From Candidatus Nanopelagicales bacterium (lineage in GTDB: Bacteria > Actinomycetota > Actinomycetes > S36-B12 > GCA-2699445): a stretch of DNA of 39,932 nucleotides. Location: contig JAUYJT010000044.1 of the NCBI GenBank assembly GCA_030700225.1, positions 82,516 to 122,447 on the forward strand. Direction: 5' to 3'. The position numbers and the translations under genes are program-made. A model generated the notes under the pieces. It worked only from the letters and a program-made list of their open reading frames with translations. It searched no databases and was not told where the DNA came from. Below, piece after piece: positions 15,979 through 23,055 of this stretch. Positions within the stretch are counted from its first letter, which is position 1. Each line of letters begins with the position of its first letter.

Positions 15979-17295
15979 TCAGGCCAGGTCGGGTGCCGGG
16001 ACGGAAGTGCCGGCGGGTGTGTGCAAGGTAGTGGCTGTTCCGAAGGTCTCGGCGATCTGAAGTTCCTGCTCCAGAACGGTCGCCAGTCGCCTGACTCCCT
16101 CACGGATTCGTTCAGCGGTCGGATTGCAGTACGACAGGCGCATGTTCTGCCGACCCTGACCATCGGCGAAGAATCCGGTCCCAGGCACGTAGGCGACCAG
16201 CGCCGCGACCGCGCGGGGAAGCATCGCCGTGGCATCCAAACCTGGCGGCAGCGTGACCCAGGAGTAGAAGCCTCCGCCAGGTACCGTCCAAGTTGTGCCA
16301 GCGGGCATGTGCGCCGACATGGAACTCAGCAACGCGTCCCGACGCTCCTTGTACAACTCCCTGAAGACATCCACCTGCTTACGCCAAGGCTGCGTGGCCA
16401 GGTACTCAGAAACAACGCCCTGCGTGAAGTTGGATGGGCACAGAACCGCCGCCTCAGCGGCGAGCACGAGCTTCTCGCGGACTCCGTGGGGCGCGACGGC
16501 CCAGCCGACGCGCAGGCCCGACGCGATCGTCTTGGAGAACGACCCGAGGTATACGACTTGCTCGGGATCGTCCGCCCGCATCGCGCGCGGGACGGTGCCG
16601 TCGAAGCCCAACAGGCAGTAGGGGTCGTCCTCCAAGAGCAAGATGTTCTCGCGCTGAGCCAGTTCGAGCACGTCATGGCGCCGCGCGGCTGGCAGCGTCA
16701 CGCCAGCCGGGTTATGGAACGTAGGCACTGTGTAGATGAGCTTGGGTTTGCGGCCGCTGGCACGCACGGCCCTGATCGCGTCTTCGAGCGCGGCCGGGAT
16801 TAGTCCGTCGGAGTCCATGGGCACGTGGACCACGTCGCACTCGTAGGCACGGAACACGCCCAACGCCCCGACGTAGCTTGGGGCCTCGACGAGCACGACA
16901 TCGCCGGGATCGCAGAACACTCTGACCACGAGGTCCAGTGCCATCTGCGAGCCGGTTGTGACCACGACGTCATCGGAGTGCGCGTGGATCCCCACGTCAC
17001 TCATGACGTCCAGGATCTGCTCTCGCAGCACGACGTCTCCCTGCCCTGAGCCGTATTGAAGGACGATCTCGCCGCGGTCACGGATCAGCTTGGCGACCGT
17101 GTCGGCCACTTCCGCCAGAGGCAGAGCTTCGACGAATGGCATTCCGCCGGCGAGGGAGACGACTTCGGGCCTGGAAGCCACAGCGAAGAGTGCCCGAATC
17201 TCAGATGCCGCCATCGACCGCGCACGCTGGGCGTACGCCCCGACCCACGGGTCCAGGCGAGAACCGTGGGGATGGCCAGGTGGCGGCGTGGGCAC
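15979..17295 (-). CDS. PLP-dependent aminotransferase (class I/II, MocR/LysN-like)
   Basis: This is a fold-type I aminotransferase of 438 residues. Residues to note are YGSGQGDVVLREQI (substrate-side loop), VTTGSQMALDLV (PLP phosphate site), YTVPTFHNPAGVTLP with the PLP-contacting Asn, EDDPYCLL, and SFSKTIASGLRVGW with the Schiff-base lysine at about residue 255. The family includes 2-aminoadipate and aromatic/branched-chain aminotransferases; the substrate is unknown. I chose GTG 17295, which has GGAGGAGG about six bases upstream; the longer open frame has no such signal. The Ddl homologue starts ten bases after its stop, which suggests one operon and possibly a role in D-amino acid or wall metabolism (inference). 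Confidence 0.88.
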   Translation of the reverse strand: MPTPPPGHPHGSRLDPWVGAYAQRARSMAASEIRALFAVASRPEVVSLAGGMPFVEALPLAEVADTVAKLIRDRGEIVLQYGSGQGDVVLREQILDVMSDVGIHAHSDDVVVTTGSQMALDLVVRVFCDPGDVVLVEAPSYVGALGVFRAYECDVVHVPMDSDGLIPAALEDAIRAVRASGRKPKLIYTVPTFHNPAGVTLPAARRHDVLELAQRENILLLEDDPYCLLGFDGTVPRAMRADDPEQVVYLGSFSKTIASGLRVGWAVAPHGVREKLVLAAEAAVLCPSNFTQGVVSEYLATQPWRKQVDVFRELYKERRDALLSSMSAHMPAGTTWTVPGGGFYSWVTLPPGLDATAMLPRAVAALVAYVPGTGFFADGQGRQNMRLSYCNPTAERIREGVRRLATVLEQELQIAETFGTATTLHTPAGTSVPAPDLA

Positions 17296-17348
17296 TCGTG
17301 CCTCCTCCTCGTCGTGCTTCTGGGTCGCCTCGCGGCGGGTCCTATGCC

Positions 17349-17354
17349 TACGAT
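17349..17354 (+). promoter_or_regulatory. -10 element TACGAT of a leaderless promoter
   Basis: TACGAT is followed by exactly six bases and then the GTG of the 46-residue membrane protein. No Shine-Dalgarno sequence lies between, so translation probably begins at the first base of the transcript. Confidence 0.55.
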
Positions 17355-17360
17355 GCCTGA

Positions 17361-17501
17361 GTGTCCCGCATAAGCCCAATCCGACTCGTCGTAATTGCGC
17401 TACTTGGCTTCGGAGTTGGTTTGATGGCGGGCTTCGCTTGGTCGCTGTTGAAGCCGCACCGCGTATCGCGGTACCGCGTCGAGTTGAACGGCGAGTCCTG
17501 A
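17361..17501 (+). CDS. 46-residue single-span membrane protein
   Basis: Starting at GTG 17361, the frame encodes 46 residues: a short basic N-terminus (MSRISPIR), one strongly hydrophobic helix at about 8-30 (VVIALLGFGVGLMAGFAWSLL) and a basic tail with KPHRVSRYRVELNGES. Positive charges on both sides make topology uncertain. It is divergent from the aminotransferase, 65 bases apart, and its stop lies eight bases before the convergent cwlM end, so it fills the gap exactly. A TANNNT hexamer six bases upstream of the start supports real, leaderless expression. I know no function. Confidence 0.7.
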   Translation: MSRISPIRLVVIALLGFGVGLMAGFAWSLLKPHRVSRYRVELNGES

Positions 17502-17509
17502 GTCTGGAT

Positions 17510-18691
17510 TCACACAGCCGGTTCGGGCTCAAAGAAGCGCTCCACAGACTTGGCGATGGAACGCGCCACGGCTTCGGTGACAGCTGCGTCGGCAAGCTTC
17601 TGGCGGTCGCCCGGCTGCATTAGGTTGCCAAGCTCGATCCTGACCGCTGGCATCCTCGTCAGGCGCAGCAAGTCTGATGTTCTCGGAGAGCTTCCGCGTC
17701 CGGGAGTACCGGTGAGATCGGTGATGCCCTCGCTTATGAGATTGGCTGCCAGCCGACCCGGCAATGACTGTGTTCCCTGCTCGCGACCCCAGAAGTAGGT
17801 GGCTGGCCCACCGGGGTGGTCCGGATTGTGGCTAACCCCGATCGACAGGACCAAGTCCGCCCCGAGTTCGTTGCACATCCGCGCGCGGTCTTCGACTGTC
17901 GTTGATGCGGATGGCGGATCAAACAAGGAACGGGTCACCAGTACTCGCGCGCCAATCTCGTTCAGATGCACTTCGATTCGCGCGGCAATGGCTGCGGTGA
18001 TCGCCGCCTCTGTCGCCTGCGGAGAACCAGGGTCGGGCATGTCGCGGACGCAGGGATCCAGCACCACGAGCTTGCCCCGCACCCCCGTACGCAGCTCATG
18101 GAGGGAGTACTTCTCGCGGACCGATTGGCTGGAGTAGTGGCCGACCGTTCGCCTCAGCTGACCAAGAGCGCGGAAGGTCGACGGTCCGCATACGCCGTCG
18201 GCGCCGATACCTGTGTTGCGCTGGAATTCATGAATCGCGCGGTCCGTCAGAGGACCCAGACGGCCGTCCTCCCGGCCGCAGGAAAACCCAAGGGCGTTGA
18301 GCCTCTGCTGCAGATCGAGGATGTCTTCGCCCACGGTCGTGTGCGGTGTGCCGTAGCACAGGATTCGGTCGCCCAGACGCCAGCGGGCTTCCTCTAGGCG
18401 ACGAAACGTCTCAGGTCCGACGACACCGTCGGCGGTTATCCCTCTGCGCCTCTGAAACTCGCGTACCGCAGTTTCCACCTCCGTGTCGAAATCCGCGCTC
18501 ACTAGGCCCGTCGTTTCCCACAGGGAGGGATCCTCCTGAGGCTCTGAGGGACCCGACCGCAGCGGGTCATCGTCACGATGCTCCTCGGCGTACAGGGAAC
18601 CCGGTAGGAGGCCGAGCCTTGCCAGTCGCGCGCGAATCTCCGCGACAGCTGGGCCGCGATCCCCCAGCCGGAACACCAGCCCAGTCATCAC
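17510..18691 (-). CDS. cwlM: CwlM-like N-acetylmuramoyl-L-alanine amidase homologue with degraded zinc site
   Basis: The 393-residue product has two peptidoglycan-binding repeats (about 8-100 and 118-178) and a C-terminal Amidase_3 domain (about 207-385). It lacks a signal peptide, so it should be cytoplasmic. The position next to trxA-trxB-sigM matches mycobacterial cwlM, whose product is a cytoplasmic regulator of peptidoglycan precursor synthesis acting on MurA. Here the amidase motif DPGHGG reads DPCVRD (212-217) and the SIHxN motif reads SIGVSHNP (283-290), so both zinc-binding histidines of the family are absent from their usual places. The zinc glutamate (E228) and the catalytic glutamate region (RIELGNL, about 351-357) remain. 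A regulatory rather than hydrolytic role is likely. The start is GTG 18691 or ATG 18688. Confidence 0.9.
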   Translation of the reverse strand: MMTGLVFRLGDRGPAVAEIRARLARLGLLPGSLYAEEHRDDDPLRSGPSEPQEDPSLWETTGLVSADFDTEVETAVREFQRRRGITADGVVGPETFRRLEEARWRLGDRILCYGTPHTTVGEDILDLQQRLNALGFSCGREDGRLGPLTDRAIHEFQRNTGIGADGVCGPSTFRALGQLRRTVGHYSSQSVREKYSLHELRTGVRGKLVVLDPCVRDMPDPGSPQATEAAITAAIAARIEVHLNEIGARVLVTRSLFDPPSASTTVEDRARMCNELGADLVLSIGVSHNPDHPGGPATYFWGREQGTQSLPGRLAANLISEGITDLTGTPGRGSSPRTSDLLRLTRMPAVRIELGNLMQPGDRQKLADAAVTEAVARSIAKSVERFFEPEPAV

Positions 18692-18725
18692 TTCATGGCG
18701 AGCAGGACGAGCGTGCGGACCCTGG

Positions 18726-19052
18726 TCACAGGTAGTCGGCCAGCTGCTGCAGCAGGACGCGCTTTGGCTTGGCTCCCACGATCTGCTTGACGAGCCTTCC
18801 GGATGAGAACACGCTCAGTGTCGGTATTGACGATATTCCGTACGCGGCCGCGGTCTGCGGGTTCTCGTCCACATTGACCTTCGCGACCACGAGAGTGTCC
18901 GCGTGTTCTTGGGCGATCTCCTCGAGCACGGGGCCCACCATCCGGCAAGGTCCGCACCACTCCGCCCAGAAATCCACAAGCACAGGCTTGTCCGACTTGA
19001 GCACGTCTTCTGGGAAAGACGCGTCCGTGACTGTCTTAGAGAATTGAGCCAT
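18726..19052 (-). CDS. trxA: thioredoxin
   Basis: This 108-residue protein is a classical thioredoxin that reduces disulfides in cytoplasmic proteins. The active site WCGPC is at residues 32-36, the conserved Asp lies in LVDFWAEW, and the cis-proline is in SIPTL. GGAGGG precedes the ATG. It lies 81 bases downstream of trxB and 34 bases upstream of cwlM on the same strand, as in Mycobacterium and Streptomyces. Confidence 0.97.
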   Translation of the reverse strand: MAQFSKTVTDASFPEDVLKSDKPVLVDFWAEWCGPCRMVGPVLEEIAQEHADTLVVAKVNVDENPQTAAAYGISSIPTLSVFSSGRLVKQIVGAKPKRVLLQQLADYL

Positions 19053-19133
19053 TGGCCCTCCGTCCGTCGTTTCGCTTCACCCTATCGGCCAGCACCGTAT
19101 TCAGCGCTTGTGGCATTGGCACGGTTCGACCTC

Positions 19134-20075
19134 CTAATGGGACTCGGTTGCGTCGGTCAGGAATCGTTCGGCGTCCAGGGCCGCTGCGCACCCGGTGCCG
19201 GCGGCTGTGATCGCTTGGCGGTAACGGTGGTCGACAAGGTCGCCGCAGGCGAAGACTCCCGGCGCACTCGTGCGCGTGCTTGGGTGGTCGACGATCACGT
19301 ATCCGGACTCGTCCAGGTCGACTTGTCCGCCAAGCAGTTCCGAACGTGGGTCGTGGCCGATGGCGATGAACAAGCCTGTCACCGCCAGCCTTCGTGTCTG
19401 TGATGTCCGCGTGTCCGTGAGCGTCACAGCCGAGAGTTTGTCTTCACCATGAACCTGCGAGACCTGGCTGTTCCAGGCGAAGCTGATCTTCGGGTCGCGC
19501 TCGGCGCTTTGAGCCATGATCTTGCTCGCTCGAAGCTTGTCTCGCCGGTGGATGATCGTCACCGATCGTGCGAAGCGCGTCAGGTATGTCGCCTCCTCCA
19601 CCGCGGAGTCGCCTCCTCCAACGACCGCGATGTCTTGATCCTTGAAGAAGAACCCGTCACAGGTCGCGCACCAGGACACACCGTGCCCAGACAGCCGCTG
19701 CTCGCCGGGTAAGCCCAGCTGTCTGTACCCAGAACCCGTCGCCAGAATCACTGAGCGAGCTTGATGCCGCGTGCCAGCGCCGTCGACCGCGGACTTCACC
19801 TCGCCTGACAGCGAGACCGACTCGGCGTCGTCGGTGATGAGGTCAGCCCCAAAGCGCTCGGCTTGCTCGCGCATGCGCCCCATCAGCTCGGGACCCAAGA
19901 TACCGGTGGGGAAGCCAGGGAAGTTCTCAACATCGGTTGTGTTCATCAAGGCCCCGCCCGCCGTTACAGACCCCTCGAGCACCACTGGGTGCAGCTGGGC
20001 GCGTGCCGCGTAGATGGCCGCGGTGTATCCGGCGGGTCCGGACCCGATGATGATGACATCACGTGTTTCGGTCAC
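19134..20075 (-). CDS. trxB: thioredoxin reductase
   Basis: This FAD- and NADPH-dependent enzyme reduces thioredoxin. The 313-residue product has the FAD motif [10 protein letters not shown] (11-20), the redox-active pair in WCATCDG (Cys136 and Cys139), the NADPH-binding [12 protein letters not shown] and the FAD-contacting [12 protein letters not shown] near the end. Length is normal for the low-molecular-weight type. Start is GTG 20075 with GGAG about eight bases upstream. The 103-bp gap from the anti-sigma gene could hold a separate promoter; in actinomycetes trxBA is often under oxidative-stress sigma control, but I see no clear SigR-type element. Confidence 0.97.
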   Translation of the reverse strand: MTETRDVIIIGSGPAGYTAAIYAARAQLHPVVLEGSVTAGGALMNTTDVENFPGFPTGILGPELMGRMREQAERFGADLITDDAESVSLSGEVKSAVDGAGTRHQARSVILATGSGYRQLGLPGEQRLSGHGVSWCATCDGFFFKDQDIAVVGGGDSAVEEATYLTRFARSVTIIHRRDKLRASKIMAQSAERDPKISFAWNSQVSQVHGEDKLSAVTLTDTRTSQTRRLAVTGLFIAIGHDPRSELLGGQVDLDESGYVIVDHPSTRTSAPGVFACGDLVDHRYRQAITAAGTGCAAALDAERFLTDATESH

Positions 20076-20178
20076 GGTTTCTCCGTCGTAGTTGGTCTCT
20101 TCGCGTGAGCTGTCGCTTCGCCCTCGCGGACATCAACGATCTTATGGGGGCAGCCATTCCCGGAACAGCTTGAGGTGA

Positions 20179-20895
20179 TCAGTACTGCCAGCTCGTCTCT
20201 TGCAGGATTCGGGATTCTCCCCCAGCTTGACAGTCTGCGATGAGGATTCGCGCATCGCCCACGGAAACGGAGACAACCACCAGCGTCACCGGGACTGAGC
20301 CAAAGTAGCCGCGGTCAACCGTCATCACAGGAAGCCCCTGGGCGGCCGACTCCACGCACCGTCGCTGATCAAAGAACGGATGGTCCAGTTCGGTTGGACC
20401 TATGCTCGGGGTCCTGGCGGCCATGTCCCCCTTGGACTTCATGAACTGATCGGTTGTCGCGGAAAGGGGCTGGCCCGCCTCGCATCCCGGTTGGCTCGCC
20501 AGGAGACCCCCCACCAGGCTCGGCAGGTTCGCGGCCGCGAAATCCGAGCCGGTCTGATGCGAGATCGCGATCAGGTCCGCGTCCTCGACGATGACGGGGC
20601 AGGCCTCAGTCGCGACAGTCGAGGGAGAGCTAGCCAGCTGGGGCCCGAGTACCAGGCCCAGTGCGGCGATCGCGGCCGCCGCGGATGCGGCCGCCGCCAG
20701 CTTCGCCAGCGGGTAGCGGCGCCACCTGGGCTGATCACGCCCGACGCCAGCCGCGGCCCGGGCGCGGGCTTCTTCGGCTGTGGCGGCCTCGATGCGTGCC
20801 AGAACATCCGTGGGGATTCGCGGACGGGGCTGGGCGGCCAGAAGTTCCCGCACCCACGCGTCGGGCTCGCGCTCCGGTGGGTCGGGCCGTGTCAT
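20179..20895 (-). CDS. membrane anti-sigma factor partner of SigM
   Basis: The 238-residue product starts at ATG 20895, overlapping the sigM stop (ATGA), and has the layout of an ECF anti-sigma factor: a cytoplasmic N-terminal region (1-60), one membrane helix (about 63-84, LAAAASAAAAIAALGLVLG) and an extracytoplasmic domain with four or more cysteines that could form disulfides. The N-terminus lacks the HxxxCxxC zinc motif of ZAS-type anti-sigmas. Its place matches rsmA of Mycobacterium. A longer open frame begins inside sigM but is not plausible. Function rests mainly on coupling to sigM. Confidence 0.8.
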   Translation of the reverse strand: MTRPDPPEREPDAWVRELLAAQPRPRIPTDVLARIEAATAEEARARAAAGVGRDQPRWRRYPLAKLAAAASAAAAIAALGLVLGPQLASSPSTVATEACPVIVEDADLIAISHQTGSDFAAANLPSLVGGLLASQPGCEAGQPLSATTDQFMKSKGDMAARTPSIGPTELDHPFFDQRRCVESAAQGLPVMTVDRGYFGSVPVTLVVVSVSVGDARILIADCQAGGESRILQETSWQY

Positions 20896-21518
20896 TCGCC
20901 GGTTCCCTTCTGCGGGTTCTGTTTCGCGGGATCGATGGTTGTGACGGATTCCGGGGTGACAGGGTTCCCCGCCGTGAGCAGCTCCGCCAATCGGGCGCGC
21001 CCGCGGTGGCAGCGACTCTTCACTGTTCCTGATGGACACCCGAGGATCTGCGCGGCCCCCTCGACCGGCCAGCCCTCGAGGTCGACAAGGACGATCGCGG
21101 CGCGCTGATCGATCGGAATCTGAGCGAGTGCCCCCCACACGTTCATCCGCTCGTCGTGTTCGGCGATCGGGTCGCGACCGTCGGAAACCTGAAGGTGGGA
21201 TTCGTCCTCGTGCAAGGGGATAACCGGCCGGGACTTCTTCGCCCTGAGCCTGTCGAAGCAGGCATTGACCACGATCCGGTGAAGCCATGTGCTCACCTTG
21301 GCTTCACCACGAAATGTCTCAGCTCTCCGGAAAGCCGACAGCATCGCGTCCTGCAGGGCATCCGACGCTTCCTCAGGATCCCGGCACGTGCGCAGAGCCA
21401 CTGCCCAGAGTCTGTCGGAGTGGCGACGCACTAACACCGCGAAGGCGTCCGGATCGCCGCCTACGTGACCCCGCAGTAGTTCCTCGTCGCTGCTCTCAGT
21501 GTTGTCGCTGTCGGTCAT
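20892..21518 (-). CDS. sigM: RNA polymerase ECF sigma factor SigM
   Basis: This 208-residue protein has sigma region 2 (DPEEASDALQDAMLSAFRRAETF and the DNA-melting STWLHRIVVNACFDRLR, about 45-92) and region 4 with a helix-turn-helix (LVDLEGWPVEGAAQILGCPSGTVKSRCHRGRARLAE, given here in two parts: LVDLEGWPVEGAAQILG then CPSGTVKSRCHRGRARLAE, about 143-178). There is no region 3, as in other ECF factors. It is followed by an overlapping anti-sigma gene and preceded by the pseudokinase gene 29 bases away. Gene order equals that of mycobacterial sigM. No ribosome binding site is obvious before the ATG. Confidence 0.94.
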   Translation of the reverse strand: MTDSDNTESSDEELLRGHVGGDPDAFAVLVRRHSDRLWAVALRTCRDPEEASDALQDAMLSAFRRAETFRGEAKVSTWLHRIVVNACFDRLRAKKSRPVIPLHEDESHLQVSDGRDPIAEHDERMNVWGALAQIPIDQRAAIVLVDLEGWPVEGAAQILGCPSGTVKSRCHRGRARLAELLTAGNPVTPESVTTIDPAKQNPQKGTGE

Positions 21519-21547
21519 CGGGTAAGCAGCCTACGAAGCGGCATGAC

Positions 21548-22993
21548 CTAGCCCAGGATCCTGACGTCCGCGATACCGCCGGTGTAGCCAACTTCGTCGT
21601 AGGGCAAACCGGTTAGCCACACCAGGACGTAGCGCGCCGACAGGGGGCGCGGGATCCGGACCGTGATGGCGTCTCCCGCGCTCGTGACGCTTACCATTCG
21701 GCGGAAGTCGGACAGGGATCCGTGGCGCTGCTTGCTAGTGAGGATCTCGAAGTCTGTTCCAGTTCCGGACAGCTTCAGATCGACTGCCGCGACGGGGCGA
21801 GTCGCGCCAAGATCAAGCAGCAGTCCAACTCCAGTCTTGGGGTCCATGCTCGATGACAGGTAGCTGACTGTTCGCCACGCCGAATCGGTATCGGCATCCA
21901 CTGCCAAGGGCGCTAGATCCGGGTTCTCCGAGCCGTCGCCGCTTGGGTCGAAATCCTTGACTGACACGACGGGGAACGCCGCCTCGGGCAGCGGAGACTC
22001 GAACGGTGCGAGCGCTGGCGATGACGCGATCGGTTCCGCCTGTGTCAAATTCGCGTCTGCGGCGCCGTTGGCGAGGAACTGCCAGATCAGCAGGGCCAGT
22101 CCAGCCGCGGCGAAGAGGACGACAGCCGCTGTGCTCATCCGGTTGAAGACGCGATCCGTGCGTGACTGGGTGGCTTCCTCGTACGTGCCCGAATTCTCGT
22201 ATGACTGCACCGAACTCATCGCGCTGTCGAGATCCTGGATGCATTCGGTGACGTTGGCATAGGGGGTCAGGTGCCCAGGGTTGTCCGCGCCGATGACACT
22301 TCGGGCCACTACGCGGTCGAGCTCACCTGGCCTGTCGGCGACCATGGCTGAGGGCAGCGGGATCGTCCCGTGGGCCAGCGGAGCGACTTCGATGCCGTCG
22401 ACAGTTTTTTGGCGGCCGGTGGGATCTGGCCACCGTTTGGTGAGCCCGACGTAAAGGAGTGACCCGATGCCATGAAGGTCGGAGCGGAACGGGTCATCCG
22501 GCGGGTCACATCCCCAAAGGACTTCCTCGACTCCCAACCCCCGAAGGCGAACTTCCGAGGTGTCGGTGATCATGATCGAGTCCGGCCTGATCCGGCCGTG
22601 CGGTACGCCGACCGCGTGGGCGGACTCCAAGGCACGAGCGACCTCAAGCGCGACCGTGGCTGACTCCTGCGGGCTCCAAGTGTCCGACAGCAGCTCAGAC
22701 CAGCTGTTCCCCAGGACCCATTCGGTTATCACGGCCAGGTGGGTATCTGTCTCCACGACGTCCAGTACGCGAACAACTCCGCGGTCGTGAACGCTGGCCG
22801 CTCGACGGGCGGCGTCACGAAGGGCCTCGGCTTTGGGGTCGGACCTTGGCATCAGCCGGGCGCCCACAGGGCGCTGCAGCGCGGGGTCGGTGGCGCGCCA
22901 AAGCGCTGTGTTGTTGCTCTCAGCTACCAGATCGTCCAGAACATAGCGTCCAACGTGGCGGCCTGAGAGTCCACGTTCAGTTCCGACGGTCAC
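21548..22993 (-). CDS. membrane pseudokinase with extracytoplasmic discoidin-like domain
   Basis: The 481-residue product has a protein-kinase-like domain (about 14-265), one membrane helix (about 287-307) and a beta-rich C-terminal domain (about 340-480) that resembles the F5/8 (discoidin) fold, with DADTDSAWRTVSY and GVGLLLDLG. The kinase is inactive by sequence: the VAIK lysine position reads VGARL, the HRDLKPEN loop reads HGRIRPDS and the DFG motif is replaced by RGLG. In Mycobacterium tuberculosis the same modules are fused to the C-terminus of MurJ (MviN), where the phosphorylated pseudokinase recruits FhaA; here they are a separate gene just after murJ. A TANNNT element six bases before the GTG start suggests its own leaderless promoter. 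Confidence 0.88.
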   Translation of the reverse strand: MTVGTERGLSGRHVGRYVLDDLVAESNNTALWRATDPALQRPVGARLMPRSDPKAEALRDAARRAASVHDRGVVRVLDVVETDTHLAVITEWVLGNSWSELLSDTWSPQESATVALEVARALESAHAVGVPHGRIRPDSIMITDTSEVRLRGLGVEEVLWGCDPPDDPFRSDLHGIGSLLYVGLTKRWPDPTGRQKTVDGIEVAPLAHGTIPLPSAMVADRPGELDRVVARSVIGADNPGHLTPYANVTECIQDLDSAMSSVQSYENSGTYEEATQSRTDRVFNRMSTAAVVLFAAAGLALLIWQFLANGAADANLTQAEPIASSPALAPFESPLPEAAFPVVSVKDFDPSGDGSENPDLAPLAVDADTDSAWRTVSYLSSSMDPKTGVGLLLDLGATRPVAAVDLKLSGTGTDFEILTSKQRHGSLSDFRRMVSVTSAGDAITVRIPRPLSARYVLVWLTGLPYDEVGYTGGIADVRILG

Positions 22994-22999
22994 CGTTCC

Positions 23000-23005
23000 A
23001 GGTTA
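23000..23005 (-). promoter_or_regulatory. -10 element TAACCT of a leaderless promoter
   Basis: On the minus strand TAACCT is followed by GGAACG and then the GTG start of the pseudokinase gene. The six-base spacing matches other genes in this window. Confidence 0.5.
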
Positions 23006-23055
23006 CGGTACGAGCCAGCCTGAACGGTGATTCGAACGCCTGATGAGCCGCGCGT

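Noticed and set aside
15937-16803. 288-codon plus-strand frame
   Set aside because: Antisense to the aminotransferase; no recognisable domain or start signal.
20380-21108. 242-codon plus frame over the anti-sigma and sigM genes
   Set aside because: Shadow of two coupled genes whose identities are supported by motifs and overlap.
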